Origin: Fidelibacterota bacterium TCS52
GTDB lineage: Bacteria > Fidelibacterota > Fidelibacteria > Fidelibacterales > Fidelibacteraceae
Direction of reading: 5' to 3'
NCBI GenBank assembly: GCA_001577215.1
Contig: LSCC01000089.1
Span: 1-6,014 of the forward strand
DNA length: 6,014 nucleotides
The translations under genes were made by a program, and so were the position numbers. Positions 1-4,673 of the stretch are shown here, in pieces. How positions within the stretch are numbered: the stretch's first letter is position 1; the number at the start of each line of letters is the position of its first letter. The notes under the pieces were generated by a model. It was not told where the DNA came from, made no database searches, and saw only the letters and a program-made list of their open reading frames with translations.

Positions 1-1147
1 CATCAATCGAGAATATTTTGTTGATGAATCAGGAAATAATATTGAAAAAAGATTAAATGAAAGCTACAACATACGAAATAGTTTGACTTTTCCATTATTC
101 ACAAACTCAAAAATGAATTATGATGTGGAATATATTTCAAATAATGATAAACATAGGTTTACATATTCAGATTCTATGGTAAGTCGTATATATGAGAGGT
201 TTGAATTTAACAATAAGATCAGATTAACAAATAATTTCCATAAGTTAAAAACGACATTTTATTTGTCAAATGAATACAAACAATATAATTCGAAAGCCAC
301 ATCTGAAGGAATACATTTACCTGTCGGATATACCTTTGACAAGAAGAATCTTAAAATCAAATCTTCATATCAATTTTCGAATAATGATAGTGTTGAAATC
401 AAATATTTTGCTTCTTTATTAAATTTTAATACGCCGGATACTTCTAATTATGATGACAGAGATGAGTTGTCTTATTCTATCAATATGAAATGGAGGCACA
501 AAATTAATTCGTTTTTTCATTTTGAGATATCGGGTAATTTTTATTTTCACCATTTGGTATATTTGTGGCATCAAAGATCGGCTCAGAATCATTGGAATAG
601 AATATTTTCATTAAAATCAAATCTCGTCTTAAATATACCTGATAGAATCATTTGGCATTCACATCAGGAAATATATACTAATTTTTTTGTTTATGATCAT
701 GAAAATCTACCATTTATTCATATCAATAGTATGGTATTTCGAGGATTGAAACTAGATCAAAATTTTAAATATTTTTTTGATCATCGGCGTGGAACAAATT
801 TTCAATTTTTTCTCAGATGGGAAGATAGAGGCTTTCTAGATTGGAATAATTTTTATCAAGAGTTAACTAATGATAAATTCGAATATAAAGTATCTCTATC
901 CGGTTTTAAGAAATTTAAAAATTTATCGGTTAATATAGGTCCAATGTATTCTCAACGTTTTGAATATAGATATGATATATCAAATAAAAAATATTTGAGT
1001 TTTTATTCTTATAGAAAAGGTGTAAATTTATCTATCAAATATAAAAGAATATTAAATGTTAATTATAATATACAGAAAATAAAACAGTCGAATAGAGAAT
1101 CATATTATAATAATTCCGGATTTTTGAGTGTTCATTTTGTGATTTGA
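1..1147 (+). CDS. Probable outer-membrane beta-barrel protein, 5' partial
   Basis: The reading frame is open from position 2 to a TGA at 1145-1147 (381 visible codons), so the true start is before the window; the TTG at 83 is an internal codon. I do not recognise the gene by name. Seen: no hydrophobic helices, and a long run of short segments alternating polar residues with Phe, Tyr, Trp and Ile, separated by Asn/Asp-rich turns. The protein ends at strand-like FLSVHFVI, which resembles the C-terminal strand signal of beta-barrels. The most conserved-looking part is visible residues about 143-204: NTPDT, then DDRDEL (151-156), HHLVYL (183-188) and RSAQNHWNRIFSL (192-204). I have the impression of similar motifs in uncharacterised proteins of FCB-group bacteria, but could not check this. 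Inferred: an outer-membrane barrel of unknown substrate, with a signal peptide and perhaps a periplasmic domain upstream. A periplasmic or surface beta-rich protein is the alternative. It converges with deoA, 62 bp away. Confidence 0.8.
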   Translation, partial: INREYFVDESGNNIEKRLNESYNIRNSLTFPLFTNSKMNYDVEYISNNDKHRFTYSDSMVSRIYERFEFNNKIRLTNNFHKLKTTFYLSNEYKQYNSKATSEGIHLPVGYTFDKKNLKIKSSYQFSNNDSVEIKYFASLLNFNTPDTSNYDDRDELSYSINMKWRHKINSFFHFEISGNFYFHHLVYLWHQRSAQNHWNRIFSLKSNLVLNIPDRIIWHSHQEIYTNFFVYDHENLPFIHINSMVFRGLKLDQNFKYFFDHRRGTNFQFFLRWEDRGFLDWNNFYQELTNDKFEYKVSLSGFKKFKNLSVNIGPMYSQRFEYRYDISNKKYLSFYSYRKGVNLSIKYKRILNVNYNIQKIKQSNRESYYNNSGFLSVHFVI

Positions 1148-1156
1148 GGAAATGTT

Positions 1157-1176
1157 TTTCTCGCTAAAACACTAAG
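1157..1176. repeat. Degenerate CGCAAAG-type intergenic repeat, copy 1
   Basis: TTTCTCGCTAAAACACTAAG lies in the 62-bp gap between the converging barrel and deoA genes. It resembles the sequence at 4512-4530, with short insertions, and both look like decayed units of a tandem CGCAAAG / CGCTAAG intergenic repeat that I recall from genomes of many environmental bacteria. The rest of the gap (1148-1209) shows no convincing hairpin followed by a U-run on either strand. Confidence 0.3.
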
Positions 1177-1209
1177 TTGTCATATTACAAAGTCGCCCAA
1201 TCACCCTAT

Positions 1210-2514
1210 CTATATTTTTTCAATGATCAGTTTTTTCTTTGTGATTATTTCTTCTGACAATTCCAATCTTGATTCTATTTTTTTCTCAATATTTTTCACT
1301 GCATCTTTGTCATTTGAATGTATTTTAAAAATAAGATCATTTTTCTCTATTTTATCTCCAATCTTTTTGTGTATTTCAATACCCGAAACAGGATCAATTT
1401 TATCTTCACTTGTTCGTCGTCCGGCCCCAAGATCGATTGCATCTAATCCAAGTTGCATTGAATTGACTTTATGTAAATAACCTGTTTTTTTTGCAATAAC
1501 ATCTTTGATATATTTTGCTTTTTTATATTTTTGAGGATTATCTAAAAATGAAGTGTTGCCTCCTTGATATTTTGCAATTTCCTTTAATTTTTCAAAAGCT
1601 ACTCCGCTATCGATCAGATAATTTAATTCTTTTTTTATTTCATTTACATTTCTTGTCGGATTTTCTATCATTAAAGATTCTTGGGCCAATTCCAATGTTA
1701 CCTCTTTTACATCAGTCGGCCCATTTCCTTTTAATACATCGAGCGATTCTTCTATCTCTAACCAATTACCAATTTTATTTCCTAATGGTTGATCCATATC
1801 GGTAATTACAGCTCTGACTTTCAAACCATAATTTTCACCAAAATATTTTAATTTTTTCGCTAATTCCAAACTCCTTGAATATTCTTGAATAAATGCTCCA
1901 TTTCCGGTTTTGACATCCAGAACTAATCCTTCAATTCCTTCGGCAATTTTTTTGCTTAATATTGATCCGCAGATCATAGGAATGGAACGTACTGTAGCTG
2001 TTACATCTCTTAGTGCGTACAATTCTCTATCAGCAGGACAGATATCATCGGTTTGGCCAATTAAAGCACATCCAATTTTATTTGTCTGTCTTTTGAATTG
2101 TTCAATGCTCATATTTGTTGTGAATCCGGGAATACTTTCTAATTTATCTAAGGTTCCACCGGAGTGCCCCAAAGCTCTTCCCGAAATCATCGGAATTTTT
2201 ACTTTTCCTGTTGCAGCTAAAAGTGGAGCTAAAATAATAGAAATTTTATCACCTACACCACCTGTACTGTGTTTATCAACAATAAATTTATCTGACTTTT
2301 TGAATTTTATTTTTTTACCGCTATTGATTATAATATCCAATAAATTAGTGGTTTCTTTTTCTGTCATTCCTTTAAAATAAATCGCCATCAATAGTGCTGA
2401 CATTTGATAAGTTGGAATTTCTTTGTTTAAAAAACCAATAATAAAAAATTTTAGCTCATCTTTATTTAATTCTTTTCCCGCTTGTTTCTTTTCAATAACT
2501 GAATATGCTAACAT
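1210..2514 (-). CDS. deoA: Thymidine phosphorylase (pyrimidine-nucleoside phosphorylase family)
   Basis: This cytoplasmic salvage enzyme reversibly splits thymidine with phosphate into thymine and 2-deoxyribose-1-phosphate. The 434-residue product is full length for bacterial DeoA/Pdp. In order it shows an N-terminal helical domain (about 1-65), the phosphate-binding loop KHSTGGVGDK (81-90), the family signature starting SGRALGHSGG (111-120) and running on through TLDKLE, YALRD (166-170), then SILSKK (184-189), and a C-terminal domain with DLGAGRR (361-367). Residues matching the E. coli DeoA active site are K81, S83, S111, T121, R169, S184 and K188. The residue two before S111 is Met109, as in E. 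coli thymidine phosphorylase (Met111). As I recall, broad-specificity Bacillus-type PyNP has Lys there, so deoA fits better than pdp. One oddity is Ala114, where the usual signature has Gly (SGRGLGH). The ATG at 2514 has a good Shine-Dalgarno, AAAGGA, at 2523-2528, inside the end of the upstream gene. It is last in a three-gene operon and stops with TAG. Confidence 0.97.
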   Translation of the reverse strand: MLAYSVIEKKQAGKELNKDELKFFIIGFLNKEIPTYQMSALLMAIYFKGMTEKETTNLLDIIINSGKKIKFKKSDKFIVDKHSTGGVGDKISIILAPLLAATGKVKIPMISGRALGHSGGTLDKLESIPGFTTNMSIEQFKRQTNKIGCALIGQTDDICPADRELYALRDVTATVRSIPMICGSILSKKIAEGIEGLVLDVKTGNGAFIQEYSRSLELAKKLKYFGENYGLKVRAVITDMDQPLGNKIGNWLEIEESLDVLKGNGPTDVKEVTLELAQESLMIENPTRNVNEIKKELNYLIDSGVAFEKLKEIAKYQGGNTSFLDNPQKYKKAKYIKDVIAKKTGYLHKVNSMQLGLDAIDLGAGRRTSEDKIDPVSGIEIHKKIGDKIEKNDLIFKIHSNDKDAVKNIEKKIESRLELSEEIITKKKLIIEKI

Positions 2515-2518
2515 TTTT

Positions 2519-3031
2519 TTATTCCTTTATTTCATAATTTAATGATAATTTTTTGTACTCTTTTACTGATTCCAATATATTCTTATATTCATCTTCGCTA
2601 ATATCTCGGACTATTTTCCCGGGTACTCCAACAACTAATTTTCGTTTTGGAACGACAAAATTTTCCTTTATTAATGCGCCTGCACCAATAATAGACCCTT
2701 CACCAATTTTTGCCCCACTCAATATTGTTGCTCCCATTCCGATCAAAGTATTTAATGCAATTTTACATCCATGGATCGTGCAGCTATGTCCGACAGTTAC
2801 ATTTTTACCAATTATCGTTGAATCATTTCCATAATCAACATGGATAACCGTACCATCTTGAATATTTGTATTTTTTCCGATTTTTATACAGTTGATATCA
2901 GCTCTTAATACAGAATTTGGCCAGATATTTACATTTTCACTAATTTCCACATCTCCAATGATAGTAACATTTGGAAAGATTTTTGCAGAATCTGCGATTT
3001 TTGGTTTTTTATCTAAATAATTTGTGATCAT
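2519..3031 (-). CDS. Gamma-carbonic-anhydrase-like hexapeptide-repeat protein
   Basis: The 170-residue protein is a left-handed beta-helix of the gamma-carbonic anhydrase / YrdA / PaaY type, normally a trimer with metal sites between subunits. Hexapeptide repeats run from about residue 11 to 125. The three expected metal-ligand histidines are present: H64 (in TVIHVD), H82 (VGHS) and H87 (TIHGC). The conserved RAD (43-45) and QDG (58-60) correspond to the Arg/Asp and Gln/Asp pairs of the Methanosarcina Cam enzyme. The C-terminal helix (about 144-163) follows the usual VVGVPGKIVR (133-142). The acidic loop that carries the proton-shuttle Glu in Cam is absent, as in the CamH/YrdA subgroup, so CO2 hydration is possible but unproven; members of this fold can instead be acyl or CoA-related enzymes or have no known activity. 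The start overlaps the stop of the upstream permease gene (ATGA, 3028-3031), with Shine-Dalgarno AAGGG at about 3038-3042, indicating translational coupling. deoA follows after 4 nt. Confidence 0.95.
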   Translation of the reverse strand: MITNYLDKKPKIADSAKIFPNVTIIGDVEISENVNIWPNSVLRADINCIKIGKNTNIQDGTVIHVDYGNDSTIIGKNVTVGHSCTIHGCKIALNTLIGMGATILSGAKIGEGSIIGAGALIKENFVVPKRKLVVGVPGKIVRDISEDEYKNILESVKEYKKLSLNYEIKE

Positions 3032-4428
3032 TGGTTTCCCTTTTTCTTCTTTTTGAATTTTAATAATTTGATAATATTAATATTTATTCTCTCATGAATA
3101 GCATACCAAGTTAACATAATTCCAATAAACCCAACAATAATATTTGCACTCCACATTGCCAGCCATGCAGATAATAAATTTCGATCAGAAAGCCGTTCTC
3201 CACCCATTAGCAACGCCCAATATACAAATAAAAAGGGTAAACTAAAAGAGCCGGCAACAGCAAGATTTCCCTTTCTTGATAACATTCCCAGTGGTGCCCC
3301 AATTAAAACAAATACAATACATGCTACGGGCATGGATATTTTTTTATGGATTTCAACCAAATATTTATTTTCCTGTTTGGTATGTTCATTATATATTTTA
3401 ATATTTGATTTAAGTTTGTTCTTTAAATTATTTAGTTTTCTAACTTTTCTTTTATAGAATTTGGATTTACCTTGAGTAATATTTGATTTTAATGAATCCA
3501 CCTGATATGCTGTTATTTCACTAATTAATATCTTTTTCATGGCGGATAGTTTTGTTTTTGAAGTATCTAAATTGTATAACTTAAATTTATCTAAAATCCT
3601 TGTACGAATATTATTCTTATATTTTTTGCTTATTTTAACACGTTCATACATTTGTTGAATGTTCATTTCTCTATCACCACGATATTTTGAATCCTTTCTA
3701 TCTAATAATAGATCCGGAACAGGAATCACAATTTTGTGTTTATCAAAATTTAAAATACGATAAATATCAGAATCACTTCTTTGTAATTCATGAAATTCTC
3801 CGTTGTATAAATTTAGAATAACTTTGTCACCAACTACCTCTAACATGCCACGTTCAGCATAAATAGTTACCTGTTCGTTATTTTCTGTTGTGTGATAAAT
3901 TAATATATTCTTCAATGTATCATTTTTCTTTTCTCTTACGAATAGATGATAACCCGGAATATCGTCTAAAAAATAACCCGCTTCAATACTAAGATCCGGA
4001 TGCTTTCGTGAAATATCTCTTCTTAATAACTTAGCTTTATGATTTGCGTCAGGTAAAATATTATTGTTAAAAAATATAAGAAAAATTGTTATTAAAGCTG
4101 CAAAAAGTAGAGAAGGTTTGATGATCTTTCTAAAATTTATTCCGGAAGCTCTTAGTGCAGTTAATTCATTATCTTCCCCTAAACGTCCATAAGCCATCAA
4201 AGTAGATATCAGAACAGCCATTGGAACTGCTTGAGCTACCACCCAAGCTAAATTTAAAAGGATAAATTCTATCATTACAAAAGGACTTAAGTTTTTGCCG
4301 ACCAATTTATCTAACTGTTGAATCAAATATTGAGCTAAAAATAAAAATGAAATAATAAATAAAGAACCGAAAAATGGTGCTAAATGTTCTTTAAAAATGT
4401 AAAAGTATAAACGTGGGATCTTTTTCAT
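3028..4428 (-). CDS. LptF/LptG-family lipopolysaccharide export permease
   Basis: This is an inner-membrane subunit of the LptBFG ABC transporter, which extracts lipopolysaccharide from the inner membrane and passes it to the LptC/A/D bridge. The 466-residue product has the family layout: N-terminal transmembrane helices at about 17-37, 50-80 and 102-120, a periplasmic beta-jellyroll (about 135-240), and three C-terminal helices at about 364-383, 390-410 and 420-443, ending in a Lys-rich tail. Diagnostic motifs are LGEDNELTALRASGI (83-97), the coupling helix that contacts LptB, and EIHKKISMPVACIVFVLIGA (359-378) at the re-entry into the membrane. It is about 100 residues longer than the roughly 360-residue proteobacterial proteins; the extra length is a Lys/Asn-rich, probably helical stretch at about 250-355. 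LptF and LptG cannot be told apart here, and the partner is not in the window. The start gives the usual family N-terminus (MKKIPRLYFYIFKEHLAPFF), yet no Shine-Dalgarno precedes it. It is the first gene of the operon. Confidence 0.96.
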   Translation of the reverse strand: MKKIPRLYFYIFKEHLAPFFGSLFIISFLFLAQYLIQQLDKLVGKNLSPFVMIEFILLNLAWVVAQAVPMAVLISTLMAYGRLGEDNELTALRASGINFRKIIKPSLLFAALITIFLIFFNNNILPDANHKAKLLRRDISRKHPDLSIEAGYFLDDIPGYHLFVREKKNDTLKNILIYHTTENNEQVTIYAERGMLEVVGDKVILNLYNGEFHELQRSDSDIYRILNFDKHKIVIPVPDLLLDRKDSKYRGDREMNIQQMYERVKISKKYKNNIRTRILDKFKLYNLDTSKTKLSAMKKILISEITAYQVDSLKSNITQGKSKFYKRKVRKLNNLKNKLKSNIKIYNEHTKQENKYLVEIHKKISMPVACIVFVLIGAPLGMLSRKGNLAVAGSFSLPFLFVYWALLMGGERLSDRNLLSAWLAMWSANIIVGFIGIMLTWYAIHERININIIKLLKFKKKKKGNQ

Positions 4429-4435
4429 AACAGGT

Positions 4436-4441
4436 ATAATA
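4436..4441 (-). promoter_or_regulatory. Weak candidate -10 box for the lptF/G operon
   Basis: On the minus strand, TATTAT ends 7 nt before the ATG at 4428. If used, transcription would begin at or next to the A of the start codon and give a leaderless message, which would fit the missing Shine-Dalgarno. The matching -35 position (4459-4464, TAAATA on the minus strand) is poor. In DNA this AT-rich such a hexamer is expected often by chance, so this is only a suggestion. Confidence 0.25.
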
Positions 4442-4511
4442 TAATCAAAATATTTATTTATTTAAATGTTTTTATTTGCAAAATGAGATGTGAGACAGAT
4501 GATGTAAGGAA

Positions 4512-4530
4512 TTTCACGCAAAGGGCAAAG
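4512..4530. repeat. Degenerate CGCAAAG-type intergenic repeat, copy 2
   Basis: TTTCACGCAAAGGGCAAAG lies in the divergent intergenic region. CGCAAAG is followed directly by GGCAAAG, so the element has two near-identical 7-base units. It is locally richer in G+C than the surrounding AT-rich spacer and resembles 1157-1176. It lies upstream of both divergent genes and outside the candidate protease promoter. Function unknown. Confidence 0.35.
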
Positions 4531-4589
4531 AATAATTTATGAGTGAGAATTTGTAAATTAAAATCCATTTTATTTTGTGATCTTTTTCA

Positions 4590-4618
4590 TTGGAAAAGAT
4601 AAATAAATTCAATATAAT
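4590..4618 (+). promoter_or_regulatory. Sigma70-like promoter for the secreted protease
   Basis: A perfect -10 hexamer TATAAT (4613-4618) lies 17 bp after TTGGAA (4590-4595), which matches 4 of 6 bases of the -35 consensus TTGACA. Transcription would start near 4625, leaving an untranslated leader of about 50 nt before the ATG at 4674. Position, strand and spacing all fit the downstream gene. Caution is due because TATAAT is common in AT-rich intergenic DNA and some FCB bacteria use a different primary-sigma consensus. Confidence 0.5.
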
Positions 4619-4628
4619 ATTTATTGAA
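4608..4628. repeat. Short inverted repeat over the -10 box, possible operator
   Basis: TTCAATA (4608-4614) and TATTGAA (4622-4628) form a perfect 7-bp inverted repeat around a 7-base centre. It covers the candidate -10 box and the predicted transcription start of the protease gene, where a dimeric repressor could bind. The arms are AT-rich and short, so coincidence is quite possible. No regulator gene is nearby. Confidence 0.3.
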
Positions 4629-4673
4629 AAGAAAAAATTGTAAAATTTGAAAAATATTAAATAAGGAAAAAAG

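Larger units (their letters stand above)
4429..4673. other. Divergent intergenic region between the lptF/G operon and the protease
   Basis: These 245 bp hold the start signals for two outward-facing transcription units. The right half has the protease promoter, the inverted repeat and a Shine-Dalgarno (AAGGA, 4663-4667, 6 nt before the ATG). The left half is mostly A/T runs, plus the CGCAAAG-type repeat. I see no RNA gene, riboswitch-like fold or credible small gene. Confidence 0.7.

Noticed and set aside
83..85. TTG as the start codon of the first gene
   Set aside because: The same frame is open back to position 2 with barrel-like residues, and no Shine-Dalgarno precedes the TTG, so the gene begins before the window.
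1148..1209. Bidirectional terminator between the converging genes
   Set aside because: The best hairpin (TTGT with ACAA around 1182-1191) has only 4 AT-rich pairs and no following U-run; not enough to call.
1223..2380. Plus-strand open frames of 85-156 codons opposite deoA
   Set aside because: They lie wholly antisense to a clearly conserved enzyme, have no recognisable domain and no ribosome binding site; they are by-products of deoA coding.
2553..2834. 93-codon plus-strand frame opposite the gamma-CA gene
   Set aside because: It is antisense to an intact hexapeptide-repeat gene; its Pro/Ile pattern mirrors the repeat codons.
4483..4542. 19-codon frame in the divergent intergenic region
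   Set aside because: It has no Shine-Dalgarno, no hydrophobic or otherwise recognisable peptide character, and runs through the CGCAAAG-like repeat.
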